Positions 17,092-33,075 of a stretch of 64,000 nucleotides of DNA are shown here, piece by piece (position 1 is the first letter of the stretch; each line of letters opens with the position of its first letter). Source of the DNA: Mesobacillus jeotgali (GTDB lineage Bacteria > Bacillota > Bacilli > Bacillales > Cytobacillaceae); NCBI RefSeq assembly GCF_031759225.1, contig NZ_CP134494.1:4400501-4464500 (forward strand). The letters run 5' to 3'. Both the position numbers and the translations under genes were made by a program. The notes beneath the pieces are model-generated. The model was given only the letters and a program-made list of their open reading frames with translations, was not told where the DNA came from and did no database searches.

Positions 17092-18953
17092 TATAAATAC
17101 CCCCCTGTTAACGCATAGATGACAATCAGGACTGCAAGGCCGACAAAGGCGATCGTGCCGTATGTCTGTACCTGGCCGTTCTGGATTTTCGCACCTGTTT
17201 TACCAAGTCCCTGGACAGCTGCTGTTGTCAGCTTGACGAGTCCCTCAACAAGGAAGACCTCGATGAAGCGCAGGAACAAGCTGATTCCCTTCGCAGCAAA
17301 CACGATGCTTTGATTGTAAATTTCATCGATATAGTACTTGTTTTTCACGATGCCATAAGCGATTGGCGCTCTGCTGGATAGCCAGTCGCGGGATACTGAT
17401 TTCTTGCTGTACATCATCCATGCAAGCAGGATGCCGAGCAAAGATACAGCTGTCGCGACAATCATGATCCAGCCTGGGCCTTCGATATGACCGTGGCCAA
17501 GTGCTTCGTTTCCTTCAACAAGCCAGTCGCCAAGGAATGCGCCGAACCAAGGTGTGTTCACATAACCAGCAACGACTGCCAGTACAGCAAGCACAACCAT
17601 CGGCAGGGTCATGACGGATGGCGATTCATGGACATTCTTCATTTCGCTTCGTGCTTCACCGGAGAAGACCATGAAGAACAGGCGGAACATGTAGAATGCT
17701 GTGAAGAACGCTGCGATCACTGCCAGCCAGAACAAAGTGTAATTGCCATGTGCCCATGCAGCGATCAAAATTTCATCTTTACTGAAAAAGCCTGAGAACA
17801 ATGGGACACCACTGATTGCCAGTGTTCCGATCAGGAACAGAGGTCCAGTGAAGGTAAGCTTTTTCCAAAGCCCGCCCATTTTTTCAATATCCTGAGTATG
17901 TACAGCATGGATGACGCTGCCTGCTGCAAGGAATAACAATGCTTTAAAGAAAGCATGAGTCATTAAGTGGAATACTCCAGCAACATAACCGGCAGATCCT
18001 AATGCAAGCATCATATAGCCAAGCTGGCTGACAGTCGAGAATGCAAGAACACGCTTGATGTCAGTCTGGACAAGACCGATTGTTGCCGCAAAAATCGCTG
18101 TGAAGGCACCGATGATCGCAACAGTCAGCATAGCCGTTTCACTCGCATTGAATAGCGGGAACAGCGATGCGACCAAGTAAACACCGGCCGCTACCATCGT
18201 CGCTGCGTGGATTAACGCAGAAACTGGCGTCGGGCCTTCCATCGCGTCTGGAAGCCATGTATGAAGCGGGAACTGACCTGATTTACCAACTGCACCGATG
18301 AAGATCAGGATTGCAGTAAGGGTAATCATCGTACCTGAAATCGCGCCTTCTTCTACTGCGGCGAAAATTTCATCATATTCGAAGCTGCCAGTCTGCCAGA
18401 ATAAGAGAATCATCCCGATCAGCAGCCCGACATCCCCGATACGTGTCATGATGAAGGCTTTCTTTGCAGCCGCTTTGGCGCTTTCTTTGTAAAAATAGAA
18501 TCCAATCAACAGGAATGAACCTACACCGACCAATTCCCAGAAAATATAGGTCTGCAAAAGATTCGGCGAGATTACAAGACCAAGCATTGCAAAAGTAAAT
18601 AGTCCTAGATAAGCATAGAAAACCGGGAAGCGCTCATCACCATGCATATACCCTTTTGAATAGGTATGCACAAGGAAGCTGACAAGAGACACGATCACCA
18701 GCATCAATGCGTTTAATTGATTTACTTCAAAGCCCGCAGTAAGTTCCAGATTCCCGATTGTCAGCCACACGGCTTCAGCTTTGAATGTAGACTCCGATAA
18801 GCGCTCGATCAGCACAAGGATGGAGTATACAAGAGAGGCAAGCGTCGCAAGAATCCCAACGAATGCGCTCGCTTCTTTAAGCTTTTTACCGAACAGCAGC
18901 AGGAATAGAAAGGATACAAGCGGGAACAGCGGAATGAGCCAAGCATTCTCCAT
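17091..18953 (-). CDS. nuoL: NADH-quinone oxidoreductase subunit L
   Basis: A 620-residue antiporter-like distal subunit of complex I. It has the usual core plus the C-terminal lateral helix (about 540-620) that runs along the membrane arm. The HTWLPDAMEGPTPVSALIH signature lies near residues 232-250. ATG 18953 is preferred to one at 18995 because AAGGGGATT precedes it and the protein then begins MENAWLIPLFPL like other NuoL proteins. The gap from nuoK is 153 bp, larger than elsewhere in this operon, but no terminator or promoter is evident in it. Confidence 0.94.
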   Translation of the reverse strand: MENAWLIPLFPLVSFLFLLLFGKKLKEASAFVGILATLASLVYSILVLIERLSESTFKAEAVWLTIGNLELTAGFEVNQLNALMLVIVSLVSFLVHTYSKGYMHGDERFPVFYAYLGLFTFAMLGLVISPNLLQTYIFWELVGVGSFLLIGFYFYKESAKAAAKKAFIMTRIGDVGLLIGMILLFWQTGSFEYDEIFAAVEEGAISGTMITLTAILIFIGAVGKSGQFPLHTWLPDAMEGPTPVSALIHAATMVAAGVYLVASLFPLFNASETAMLTVAIIGAFTAIFAATIGLVQTDIKRVLAFSTVSQLGYMMLALGSAGYVAGVFHLMTHAFFKALLFLAAGSVIHAVHTQDIEKMGGLWKKLTFTGPLFLIGTLAISGVPLFSGFFSKDEILIAAWAHGNYTLFWLAVIAAFFTAFYMFRLFFMVFSGEARSEMKNVHESPSVMTLPMVVLAVLAVVAGYVNTPWFGAFLGDWLVEGNEALGHGHIEGPGWIMIVATAVSLLGILLAWMMYSKKSVSRDWLSSRAPIAYGIVKNKYYIDEIYNQSIVFAAKGISLFLRFIEVFLVEGLVKLTTAAVQGLGKTGAKIQNGQVQTYGTIAFVGLAVLIVIYALTGGYL

Positions 18954-19106
18954 TAATATCACAATCCCCTTTTTTGAACGCGCGCTATCTATCATATATA
19001 CGCCCGTCAGATTGAGGCCCGTCTTTCACGGGGCAGTCCAGCTACAAGAAATCTTCTGGTTTTAACGGCAAATGCCGCCTTTGAAAAATTCAAATGGTCT
19101 ATGAAT

Positions 19107-19421
19107 CTAATTTTTCAATTGATCCATTTCATCGATATTGACTGTCCTGCGGTTGCGGTAAAGCGAAATCAGGATCGCCAGTCCTACCGCTACTTCAGCT
19201 GCTGCCACCGCAATCGAGAACAGCGCGAAAACCTGGCCAGTAATCGAAGGGTTGACTCCGTATTTACTGAAGGTTACCAGATTGATATTGACCGCATTCA
19301 GCATCAATTCGATGGAAATCAACACAATGACTGTGTTCTTCTTTGTCAGCGCACCATAAAGTCCGATGCAGAAAAGAATAAGTGCGAGCGCCAGATAGGC
19401 TGAAACCGGAACAGAACTCAT
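19107..19421 (-). CDS. nuoK: NADH-quinone oxidoreductase subunit K
   Basis: A 104-residue subunit with three transmembrane segments and the conserved glutamates of the proton path in [13 protein letters not shown] and [13 protein letters not shown]. It starts within the last bases of nuoJ (4-bp overlap), a sign of translational coupling. It is part of the complex I membrane arm. Confidence 0.95.
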   Translation of the reverse strand: MSSVPVSAYLALALILFCIGLYGALTKKNTVIVLISIELMLNAVNINLVTFSKYGVNPSITGQVFALFSIAVAAAEVAVGLAILISLYRNRRTVNIDEMDQLKN

Positions 19422-19942
19422 TCCTGATCACCCTCCTTATCGTCATCCCTGCGCGCAAGCACGATTGCGCCGACAAGCGCAGCAAGCAGGATCACGGATG
19501 TCAGCTCAAACGGGATGATGTAATGCGAGAACAATGATACCCCGATTTGTTCTGTGTTATTTTCATGCAGTGTATTTGGTACTGCTTCGAAATTCAAATC
19601 GTAAATTCCAAAATACACAGCTGCTCCAAAGCCAATTACGCCTAGCAGCAGTGCAAGCTTGCGAAGGATTCCGCCCTTTGGTTCTGCTTCATCACCATGG
19701 TGGCGGGTAAGCATGATCCCGAACAGCATCATGATCGTGATGGCGCCGGAATAGATCATGACTTGGATGACCGCCAGGAATTCAGCGGACAAGAGCACAT
19801 AAATACCTGCAATACTGACGAATGTAAAGACGAGCGCTACGACCATGTGGATTACCTTGGTAAGGTTCAATAAAAGCACGCCGCCGATTACCGCCACTAA
19901 AGCAAGTGACATAAACGCAAAGAATTCGCCTGTTAACGTCAT
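19418..19942 (-). CDS. nuoJ: NADH-quinone oxidoreductase subunit J
   Basis: A 174-residue membrane subunit with five transmembrane segments and the family stretch [21 protein letters not shown] (about 57-77, whose pi-bulge helix moves during turnover). It overlaps both nuoI and nuoK by four bases. It ends in a charged tail ([11 protein letters not shown]). Confidence 0.94.
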   Translation of the reverse strand: MTLTGEFFAFMSLALVAVIGGVLLLNLTKVIHMVVALVFTFVSIAGIYVLLSAEFLAVIQVMIYSGAITIMMLFGIMLTRHHGDEAEPKGGILRKLALLLGVIGFGAAVYFGIYDLNFEAVPNTLHENNTEQIGVSLFSHYIIPFELTSVILLAALVGAIVLARRDDDKEGDQE

Positions 19943-20358
19943 GCTTTATTCACCTTCCGTATATTCTCATCATTTTCGTCAAGCCATTCCAGGTTCTTGA
20001 ATAAATCATCCCGGCTGTATTCAGCAAGCTCAAAGTTGTTCGTCATGATGATCGCTTCAGTCGGGCAAACTTCTGTGCACAGGTCACAGAGGATGCAAAG
20101 TTCGAAGTTGATATCATACGTATCAATGATTTTGCCTTTTTTCGTTGGATCAGGATGCTTTTTACCAGTCAAATTAATGCAATCTGTCGGACAAATATTG
20201 GCACACTGGTTGCAGACGATGCATTTTTCAGGATAAAACTTCTGGATTCCGCGGAATCTGTCAGGAAGCGGAATCGGTTCGTTTGGATAATCGTAAGTCA
20301 GCTTTTCGCGAGTCAATTGTTTAAGGGTATAAGCTAATCCTTTAGTCCATCCTAGCAC
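19939..20358 (-). CDS. nuoI: NADH-quinone oxidoreductase subunit I, two [4Fe-4S] clusters
   Basis: A ferredoxin-like subunit that holds clusters N6a and N6b and passes electrons to NuoB. Two motifs are visible: CIVCNQCANICP and CILCDLCTEVCP. I choose GTG 20358 (139 aa) because GGGGTGA lies six bases upstream; the GTG at 20367 overlaps that ribosome site and would add three residues. It lies between nuoH and nuoJ as in other complex I operons. Confidence 0.94.
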   Translation of the reverse strand: MLGWTKGLAYTLKQLTREKLTYDYPNEPIPLPDRFRGIQKFYPEKCIVCNQCANICPTDCINLTGKKHPDPTKKGKIIDTYDINFELCILCDLCTEVCPTEAIIMTNNFELAEYSRDDLFKNLEWLDENDENIRKVNKA

Positions 20359-20401
20359 GTAATTCACCCCTTTAATGCAGGAAGCAATGGTGCTTCCGTT
20401 C

Positions 20402-21409
20402 TTATTTTAGAAAAAATTCTTTAATCAAAGCAGTAAGGAAGATGTTTGCAAGCGCTACCGGCAGAAGCACTTTCCATGCGAACTCCATCAATTGGTCGGC
20501 GCGGATACGCGGGAACGTAGCACGGAACCAGATGAGGATATAGACCACCAAGCTGAACTTGAGCGCGAACCATACAGCTCCTGGGATGAAGCCAAGGAAC
20601 GGCAGCGGAAGCCAGCCTCCAAGGAATAATACAGTGATCAACGCAGACATTGCGAACATATACACATATTCAGCAAGCATGAACATCGCCCAGCGGAAGC
20701 CTGAGTACTCTGTGTGGAAACCGGCTACAAGCTCGTTTTCCGCTTCAGCAAGGTCAAACGGAACCCTGTTCAACTCAGCAGTAGCTGCGATGAAGAACAC
20801 GATGAACGCGATTGGCTGCCACAGAATGAACCAGCCATTGTCACCTTGTGCTGCAACAATTTCATTAAGATTGAGGCTGCCTGTCAGCAGGACGATTCCA
20901 AGTACGCTCATGACCAGCGGGATTTCGTAGGAAATCATCTGGGCCGCGGCACGCATACCGCCAAGCAATGAGTACTTATTGTTGGAAGCCCATCCTGCCA
21001 TCAGCATACCGACAATTGTCAGACCTGAAATAGCGATATAATACAGGAAACCAACATTCAAGTCAGCAAACTGCAGTTCGTCAGTCAAAGGAATCGTCGC
21101 CATGACCATGAAGGACGGCGCGAACGCGATGACCGGTGCGATAATGAACAGCGGCTTATCTGCTGCTTTTGGTATTAAGTCTTCCTTTACTAGTAGCTTT
21201 ACAACGTCGGCAACGGATTGCAACAGCCCCCATTTACCGCCGACATGGGATGGACCATAACGGCCCTGCATGAAACCAAGCACTTTCCGCTCTGCCAGAA
21301 TCGCCATCGTTACGAATCCAAGGATTACGAACAACAGGACGACGGCCAGGACGAAGAAGATGCTGAAATTCATAAGGCCTGCGCTTGATTCGAGTAGCTC
21401 CTGAACCAT
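20402..21409 (-). CDS. nuoH: NADH-quinone oxidoreductase subunit H
   Basis: A 335-residue membrane subunit at the junction of the two arms that forms part of the quinone chamber. It has eight transmembrane segments. Family signatures are ERKVLGFMQGRYGP and the acidic loop RVPFDLAEAENELVAGFHTE. Its ATG overlaps the nuoD stop by one base. The ribosome site is weak (GACGGATA), so coupling to nuoD is likely. Confidence 0.95.
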   Translation of the reverse strand: MVQELLESSAGLMNFSIFFVLAVVLLFVILGFVTMAILAERKVLGFMQGRYGPSHVGGKWGLLQSVADVVKLLVKEDLIPKAADKPLFIIAPVIAFAPSFMVMATIPLTDELQFADLNVGFLYYIAISGLTIVGMLMAGWASNNKYSLLGGMRAAAQMISYEIPLVMSVLGIVLLTGSLNLNEIVAAQGDNGWFILWQPIAFIVFFIAATAELNRVPFDLAEAENELVAGFHTEYSGFRWAMFMLAEYVYMFAMSALITVLFLGGWLPLPFLGFIPGAVWFALKFSLVVYILIWFRATFPRIRADQLMEFAWKVLLPVALANIFLTALIKEFFLK

Positions 21410-22509
21410 TATCCGTCTACCTCCCCAAGAACGATATCAACCGCTCCTAAAATTGCAATCAGATTTGAGATGCTTTCACCTTCGAGCAGTTTAGGGAGGA
21501 TTTGCAGATTATAGAAGCTCGGTCGTCTGAACTTGAGACGGTACGGCTCTTTTTTGCCATCGCTGGAAATATAGCAGCCGATTTCGCCACGTGAGCCCTC
21601 GATCCGGACAAACGCTTCCCCTTTTGGAGCCTTGATGATTTTTGGAACCTTGGCTATGATTTCTCCGTCTTTCGGGAATTGCTGCACAGCCTGTTCGATG
21701 ATTTTCAGTGACTCTTCGATTTCACCCATCCTTACATGGTAACGGGCAAGCGCGTCGCCTTCATCGCGAGTGACAACGTCAAAATCGAAGCGGTCATAGA
21801 TTGAATACGGCTCATCCTTGCGCAGATCCCATTTGACGCCTGTTGAGCGCAGGTTCGGTCCGCTTAATGAGTAATTGATTGCATCTTCCTTTGTATATGT
21901 ACCGATGTTCTTTGTACGGTTGAGGAAGATCTCGTTTCCTGATACCAGCTGGTGGTAGCCTTTTAACTGTCCTCTTAGATAAGGGACGAATTCAGCGACC
22001 TTTTCAATCCAGCCTTCCGGAGCATCCCATTTGACGCCGCCTACACGCATGTAGTTGAACGTCAGACGAGCACCAGACAATTCATTCAGCAGGTTGAGGA
22101 TCATCTCACGGTCACGGAATGCGTAAAGCAATGGGCTTGTCGCACCGAAGTCGAGGATGAATGTGCCCCACCACAGCAGGTGGCTGGCAACCCTGTTCAA
22201 TTCCATCGCCAGTACCCTTAGATACTCGGCGCGTTCAGGTACCTGTAAGCCCATCATCGTTTCGACTGCATGGACGATTACATAGTTATTCGTCATTGCC
22301 GATACGTAGTCCATCCGGTCTGTATACGGAATGATCTGTGTGTATTGCAGGTCTTCGGCTAGTTTTTCAGTACCGCGGTGCAAATAACCGATGACCGGCT
22401 TCGCTTCAACGATAATCTCACCATCAATTTTCAGAACGAGGCGGAATACACCGTGTGTACTAGGGTGCTGCGGGCCCACGTTCAAGAGCATTTCTTCTGT
22501 GCGTATCAC
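21409..22509 (-). CDS. nuoD: NADH-quinone oxidoreductase subunit D
   Basis: A 366-residue 49-kDa-type subunit of the peripheral arm that lines the quinone site next to NuoB. It begins with the typical NVGPQHPSTHGVFRLVL segment and contains YLHRGTEKLAE. It is separate from NuoC, as in most Bacillaceae, not fused as in E. coli. It is slightly shorter than average (about 390-400 aa) but complete at both ends. Confidence 0.95.
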   Translation of the reverse strand: MIRTEEMLLNVGPQHPSTHGVFRLVLKIDGEIIVEAKPVIGYLHRGTEKLAEDLQYTQIIPYTDRMDYVSAMTNNYVIVHAVETMMGLQVPERAEYLRVLAMELNRVASHLLWWGTFILDFGATSPLLYAFRDREMILNLLNELSGARLTFNYMRVGGVKWDAPEGWIEKVAEFVPYLRGQLKGYHQLVSGNEIFLNRTKNIGTYTKEDAINYSLSGPNLRSTGVKWDLRKDEPYSIYDRFDFDVVTRDEGDALARYHVRMGEIEESLKIIEQAVQQFPKDGEIIAKVPKIIKAPKGEAFVRIEGSRGEIGCYISSDGKKEPYRLKFRRPSFYNLQILPKLLEGESISNLIAILGAVDIVLGEVDG

Positions 22510-22512
22510 GGG

Positions 22513-23901
22513 CTACACCTCCACATCATACGGTTCATAGTCTTTTCTTAATGGGTGGCCTACCCAGTCTTCACCAAGCATGATGCGATGGAGGTTTGGA
22601 TGGCCTTCAAATTTGATGCCAAGCAGGTCATACGCTTCACATTCCGGCCAGTTCGCACCTGCCCACAGGTTCGCCAGTGACTCAATAACCGGCTGGTCGC
22701 GGTCAAGCTTGACCTTTAATGCAACGGACTGCCTGTTTTTGTATGAGTACAAGTGAACATACACTTCCATATGTGTCTGGAAGTCTGTTCCGTGAATCTC
22801 TGATAGGTAATCAAACCCTAATAGTTCGTTGTACTTCAGGAATTCAGCCAATCGGTAATATGATTCTCTCTTAGCGACAAGCGTCGGGACATCTTTTGAA
22901 AGAGGATTAATATACGAATCTTCCAAAATATCATCGCCTAGATTGTCGGTGATCGCTTTAACGTATTTATCTAAGTAAGGCTGGTTTGGAGATGGCTTTT
23001 TCTCTTCGACAGGCTCTTCTGCTCCTGTTTTTGCACCAGCTGCTGACTTAGCCTTTGCTGCAGCTGCGGCTTTTGCTTTGGCTGCGGCAATCGCTTTCGC
23101 TTTCTCGTCGTCAGCTGATCCACCGCCGGCTGCTGCGGCTTTCGCTTTTGCTGCTGCGGCCGCCTTCGCTTTCGCTACAGCTGCGGCTTTCTTTTTCGCA
23201 AGATCATCATCGTCTCCGGCTGAAGCGTCTGCTCCTCCAGCTGCCTCTTGAGCTTTCCTTTTTGCTGCCGCTGCTGCCTTTGCCTTCGCTACGGCTGCGG
23301 CTTTCTTTTTCTCAAGATCATCATCATCATCGCCTGCTGGAGCATCTGCCCCTCCAGCTGCCTCTTGGGCTTTTCTTTTTGCTGCCGCTGCTGCCTTTGC
23401 TTTCGCTACGGCTGCGGCTTTCTTTTTCGCGAGGTCATCGTCGTCTCCGGCTGAAGCTTCAGGCGCTGCAGATTCGTCAGTGCTTTCCTCTGCCTGGCCA
23501 GATGCCTTCATTTTAGCAAGAGCGGCTGCTTTCGCTTTTGCCGCTGCGGCTGCTTTTTTCTTGGCTAATTCAGCGTCTTGGCCCTCTACCGGAGCTGACA
23601 CTTCCTCTTTCGCTTCCGATGCTTCTTCAGCCTGGCCACTTGCTTTCATTTTTGCCAGTGCAGCTGCTTTCGCCTTCGCTGCTGCGGCGGCTTTCCTTTT
23701 CGCAAGCTCGGCATCGTCACCTGCTGATGCTTCAACATTAGCGTCTGTTTCTTTCACTTCAGGTTCTGCGACTTTGTCGGCAACCTCTTTCGGGTCGTTT
23801 CCTTCCCCTGCCTGTTTAGCAGCCTGGCGCTGCTTCGCAAGCTCTTTCGCCTTTTGGGCTGCTTCTCTCTTTATCTGCTCTAAATCCTTTTCCCCGCTCA
23901 T
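22513..23901 (-). CDS. nuoC: NADH-quinone oxidoreductase subunit C with long Ala/Lys repeat extension
   Basis: A 462-residue protein. Only residues from about 307 to the end form the 30-kDa NuoC domain, with the family segment NWPECEAYDLLGIKFEGHP and C-terminal GHPLRKDYEP. The first about 306 residues are low complexity: six tandem units of 33-46 residues, each with an acidic head (DDDLAKKK), an alanine/lysine helix and a Gly/Ala/acidic linker. Units 3 and 4 are nearly identical in protein and DNA. The extension should be soluble and partly helical or coiled. NuoC docks NuoD and NuoB in the peripheral arm, and nothing known requires this tail. Long NuoC N-termini occur in other bacilli. The ATG at 23901 lies just behind nuoB. 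Confidence 0.92.
   Translation of the reverse strand: MSGEKDLEQIKREAAQKAKELAKQRQAAKQAGEGNDPKEVADKVAEPEVKETDANVEASAGDDAELAKRKAAAAAKAKAAALAKMKASGQAEEASEAKEEVSAPVEGQDAELAKKKAAAAAKAKAAALAKMKASGQAEESTDESAAPEASAGDDDDLAKKKAAAVAKAKAAAAAKRKAQEAAGGADAPAGDDDDDLEKKKAAAVAKAKAAAAAKRKAQEAAGGADASAGDDDDLAKKKAAAVAKAKAAAAAKAKAAAAGGGSADDEKAKAIAAAKAKAAAAAKAKSAAGAKTGAEEPVEEKKPSPNQPYLDKYVKAITDNLGDDILEDSYINPLSKDVPTLVAKRESYYRLAEFLKYNELLGFDYLSEIHGTDFQTHMEVYVHLYSYKNRQSVALKVKLDRDQPVIESLANLWAGANWPECEAYDLLGIKFEGHPNLHRIMLGEDWVGHPLRKDYEPYDVEV
22990..23720. repeat. coding tandem repeat within nuoC (six units)
   Basis: Near-identical DNA blocks of about 115-140 bp encode the Ala/Lys units of NuoC. The two most alike are at about 23160-23330 and 23330-23460. 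The region is GC-rich and purine/pyrimidine-biased and is likely to change length by slippage or recombination. Confidence 0.85.
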
Positions 23902-23904
23902 CGG

Positions 23905-24417
23905 TTAGATCACCTTCTTCCCGGTTTTCGCCTCATAACGGATTTTCTCTTTCAATTTATTAATCCCGTAAATCAATGCTGCAGGATTCGGCGGGCAACC
24001 CGGTATGTAAACATCGACCGGCACAATCTGATCGACACCTTTTACAACTGAGTATGATTTTACATATGGACCGCCTGCTGTCGCGCATGATCCCATCGCG
24101 ATAACCCATTTAGGTTCTGCCAATTGGTCATACAGTCTGCGGACAGTCGGAGCCATTTTTTTCGTAACAGTGCCTGAAACAATCATGACATCGGACTGAC
24201 GAGGCGAGTTTCGGTAGAATGTCCCGAAACGGTCCAGGTCATAGTGAGCCGAACTCGATGCCATCATTTCGATTGCACAGCACGCAAGGCCGAAAGTCAT
24301 TGGCCACATGGAGTTGCTCCTTGCCCAGCCTTTAACCTGTTCAAGAGTTGTCACGAATACGTTTCTTTGGAGTTCTGCTACTTCTTCAGGTGAGAAATCA
24401 TCCAACTTTAAATCCAT
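23905..24417 (-). CDS. nuoB: NADH-quinone oxidoreductase subunit B
   Basis: A 170-residue subunit carrying the terminal [4Fe-4S] cluster N2 that reduces quinone. The cysteine ligands are visible: the tandem pair in [17 protein letters not shown] and [10 protein letters not shown] 24417 is preferred to 24438 because GAAGGTG lies seven bases upstream. With this start the gene overlaps nuoA by ten bases. The C-terminal tail is short, as in other Bacillus homologues. Confidence 0.95.
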   Translation of the reverse strand: MDLKLDDFSPEEVAELQRNVFVTTLEQVKGWARSNSMWPMTFGLACCAIEMMASSSAHYDLDRFGTFYRNSPRQSDVMIVSGTVTKKMAPTVRRLYDQLAEPKWVIAMGSCATAGGPYVKSYSVVKGVDQIVPVDVYIPGCPPNPAALIYGINKLKEKIRYEAKTGKKVI

Positions 24418-24785
24418 TTTAGCACCTTCTTTTTCCATGCGTAGATGAGTCCAATCAGAAGCATCACCACGAAAATCAGCATCTCGATCAATGCGAAGAT
24501 TCCCAGCTTCTCATAGGCGACAGCCCATGGATACAAAAACGCTGTTTCTACATCAAAAATAACGAACATAAGAGCAAAAACATAATAACGGACATTAAAC
24601 TGGACCCGCGCATCACTGAACGGTACCATCCCGCTCTCGTAGGTGGTATATTTCCGCTCGTCCTGCTTGTATTTCGGCCGCAGAAGCTTAGCCGCAAACA
24701 AAGCTACGATTGGAAGCAATACCCCGAGACATAGGAACACAAAGACTATCAAATAGTTATTTTGATATAGATTCAACTGCTCCAT
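24408..24785 (-). CDS. nuoA: NADH-quinone oxidoreductase subunit A
   Basis: A 125-residue membrane subunit with three transmembrane segments and the family stretch [20 protein letters not shown] (about 52-71) that contacts the quinone chamber. GGAGGG sits six bases before ATG 24785, making it a better start than the ATG at 24791. It is the first gene of the operon, with a sigma-A promoter about 60 bp upstream. Confidence 0.95.
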   Translation of the reverse strand: MEQLNLYQNNYLIVFVFLCLGVLLPIVALFAAKLLRPKYKQDERKYTTYESGMVPFSDARVQFNVRYYVFALMFVIFDVETAFLYPWAVAYEKLGIFALIEMLIFVVMLLIGLIYAWKKKVLKWI

Positions 24786-24842
24786 GCCCATCCCTCCAAT
24801 GTTGTGAAATTTTCATACTTTTTAATCTTGTAACCGATAACA

Positions 24843-24871
24843 ATTATACCATTGTTACAATAGTGTGTCGA
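24843..24871 (-). promoter_or_regulatory. sigma-A promoter of the nuo operon
   Basis: TCGACA (24866-24871), a 17-bp spacer, then TATAAT (24843-24848) on the minus strand, giving a leader of about 50 bases before nuoA. It matches consensus at 11 of 12 positions. Confidence 0.75.
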
Positions 24872-25370
24872 CAAGCCTTTGAACAATCTGGCAACCTTCT
24901 TCCATGCCCTTTTCAATAGAGAAATAGTTTCTGAATTGAGGTGATTTGGACTGGAAAAAAGACGGCTCCCCTTTCATACTTAGTTGCTTGGAAGGCAATA
25001 TATTCTTACTCTTTTGCCCAGGCTTTTTCGGGCGCCTGCCGGTTTGGAGGGTGCAGCCTCCTGATCATGCGCTTTTAAAGGTAAAACGTAGCAGACAATC
25101 GGTTACATTCTATATTTAATCCAATTTGGTTTAAGTTGTCAGTGACGTTTGTCAACATTGGGGAATCTGTTAGGTAGAGTGATTTTGAATTGTTTTTTTG
25201 GCGATTTGTTTGGTGATTTTTGCGGCTGAAGGAGGAACGAATGCAGAGTTCTGCTAATTCTGCTTCCAAACTGGTTGATTGGAAGGAGGAAATCTTCTGA
25301 TTTGGCGAAAATTTGTGGGTGAATTAAGAAATTCTACTGAAAATTGGAGAGTAAATTGGCTGGTGTTTAG
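24872..25370. other. gene-free part of the atpC-nuoA gap
   Basis: The atpC-nuoA gap is 801 bp. Apart from the nuo promoter, the 20-21-bp array and the atp terminator, this stretch holds a GC-rich patch at 25010-25080 with small hairpins (a GGAGG/CCTCC stem near 25045-25062) and no credible ORF. A 64-codon minus-strand ORF at 25075-25269 has no ribosome site. I cannot assign an RNA or other function. Confidence 0.4.
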
Positions 25371-25485
25371 TTTTATTGGCGGTTTTCACAATTTTATTGG
25401 CGATAATTTCGTTTTATTGGCGAAAAAAATTTTTTATTGGCGATAATTTGATTTTATTGGCGATTTTCACTACTTTATTGGCGAA
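25371..25485. repeat. 20-21-bp-period word array, word TTTTATTGGCGA (6 copies)
   Basis: TTTTATTGGCG(A) begins at 25371, 25392, 25412, 25432 and 25452, with a sixth copy (first base changed) at 25473; steps are 21, 20, 20, 20 and 21 bp. The filler between words varies. The array lies about 60 bp beyond the terminator of the ATP synthase operon. Confidence 0.95.
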
Positions 25486-25544
25486 ACGGAATCTGCACCC
25501 AGATTTATAAGGTTACTGGCAGCAGATTCGCAATGCCACGCACA

Positions 25545-25579
25545 TCAAAAACACCCCCCAGCATCGCCGGAGGGTGTTG
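25545..25579 (-). terminator. terminator of the atp operon
   Basis: ACACCCTCC pairs with GGGGGGTGT around a short loop, then TTTTTGATG on the minus strand, 8 bp past atpC. Confidence 0.9.
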
Positions 25580-25586
25580 TAGTATC

Positions 25587-25997
<411 letters not shown>

Positions 25998-26016
25998 TTA
26001 CCCTCCTGGTCCGTTA

Positions 26017-27504
<1,488 letters not shown>

Positions 27505-27517
27505 TCAAATGAAAAAT

Positions 27518-28465
<948 letters not shown>

Positions 28466-28479
28466 CTACTTATTCATGA

Positions 28480-30003
<1,524 letters not shown>

Positions 30004-30012
30004 CTACGAATC

Positions 30013-31310
<1,298 letters not shown>

Positions 31311-31327
31311 TTCTTATACTTAATTAA

Positions 31328-31555
<228 letters not shown>

Positions 31556-31610
31556 TTAATGTATGAAAAAATGTTTTTTTAGTTTTGTCCATTAAATGAA
31601 CAGGTATATA

Positions 31611-32324
<714 letters not shown>

Positions 32325-32344
32325 TTATTCACCTCTCTTCCCCG

Positions 32345-32716
32345 CTATTTACGTGATTGAAAAGACTGGACAAAAAAATCTATCATAATGACAATGTAAG
32401 CTGTCATTAATCCCAAAATTGCAAACACAAGGTTTATGTGATCCGGGTATTCCATTGCAACGATTACAGCAAGTGCTCCGGTAGCAAGCCTCGACATCGA
32501 GCCGAGCGATCGCACCTTCTTCCCCTGTACCACCGAATCCCCGAAGTTGTTCATTTTCCTCGCAAGCAGCCATAAATTAAAAAGGCTCAGGCTTGTACCA
32601 AAGATCAATCCCGCAAAAACAGATTGATAGCTTGTAAAGCCGTACCCGAGTACGTATAAAGACAACAAGGTGAATATGTATTTGCGCTGGCGAGTAAACA
32701 AGTCCTTAATTTCCAT
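32345..32716 (-). CDS. atpI: ATP synthase subunit I
   Basis: A 123-residue protein with four membrane segments, of the AtpI family. AtpI assists assembly of the c-ring and, in some bacilli, is linked to magnesium uptake. Position at the head of the atp operon supports this. The ATG at 32716 lies six bases after the previous gene, so they are co-transcribed. Confidence 0.88.
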   Translation of the reverse strand: MEIKDLFTRQRKYIFTLLSLYVLGYGFTSYQSVFAGLIFGTSLSLFNLWLLARKMNNFGDSVVQGKKVRSLGSMSRLATGALAVIVAMEYPDHINLVFAILGLMTAYIVIMIDFFVQSFQSRK

Positions 32717-32722
32717 AGATGG

Positions 32723-32944
32723 CTAGTCTCCCGAAAAGAAGTGTTGGATGAGGCGGAGCATGGCATAAACACCTGCCGCCAATCCGATCAGCAATCCGAA
32801 TATTAAGAAAAGTGGCTCTGTACCAAGGGTACGGTCAAGCCATCTTCCGGAGAAAATGCCAATTAAAATGGAGCCTACCAATTGAGATAGTATAGCGGAC
32901 ATGAGTGCCATCGCTTGAAAAGGGTGGCGTTTGTTTCGGCGCAT
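32723..32944 (-). CDS. AtpZ/AtpI family small membrane protein
   Basis: A 73-residue protein with two membrane segments (about 12-32 and 43-65) and the GRWLDRTLGTEPLFLIFG stretch typical of the AtpZ-type ATPase gene-1 family. Such proteins are encoded ahead of atpI in many Firmicutes; in alkaliphilic bacilli AtpZ and AtpI affect c-ring assembly and Mg2+ supply. ATG 32944 is taken from the family's usual length; GAGGATG lies upstream. A longer in-frame reading from 33037 has an unlikely N-terminus. Confidence 0.8.
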   Translation of the reverse strand: MRRNKRHPFQAMALMSAILSQLVGSILIGIFSGRWLDRTLGTEPLFLIFGLLIGLAAGVYAMLRLIQHFFSGD

Positions 32945-33075
32945 AAAAAACGCATCCTCACTTTTGAGAATGGGAGCTTCAGGGGGTGAAAAATCATTTT
33001 CCGAAAAAACAATATTTTCACAAAAAAAAGCTTGCATATCAACATTGAAAACCTTATCATTTTATGCCCTTTGTA

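Noticed and set aside
25075-25269. A 64-codon minus-strand ORF between atpC and nuoA
   Set aside because: No ribosome site and no recognisable sequence.
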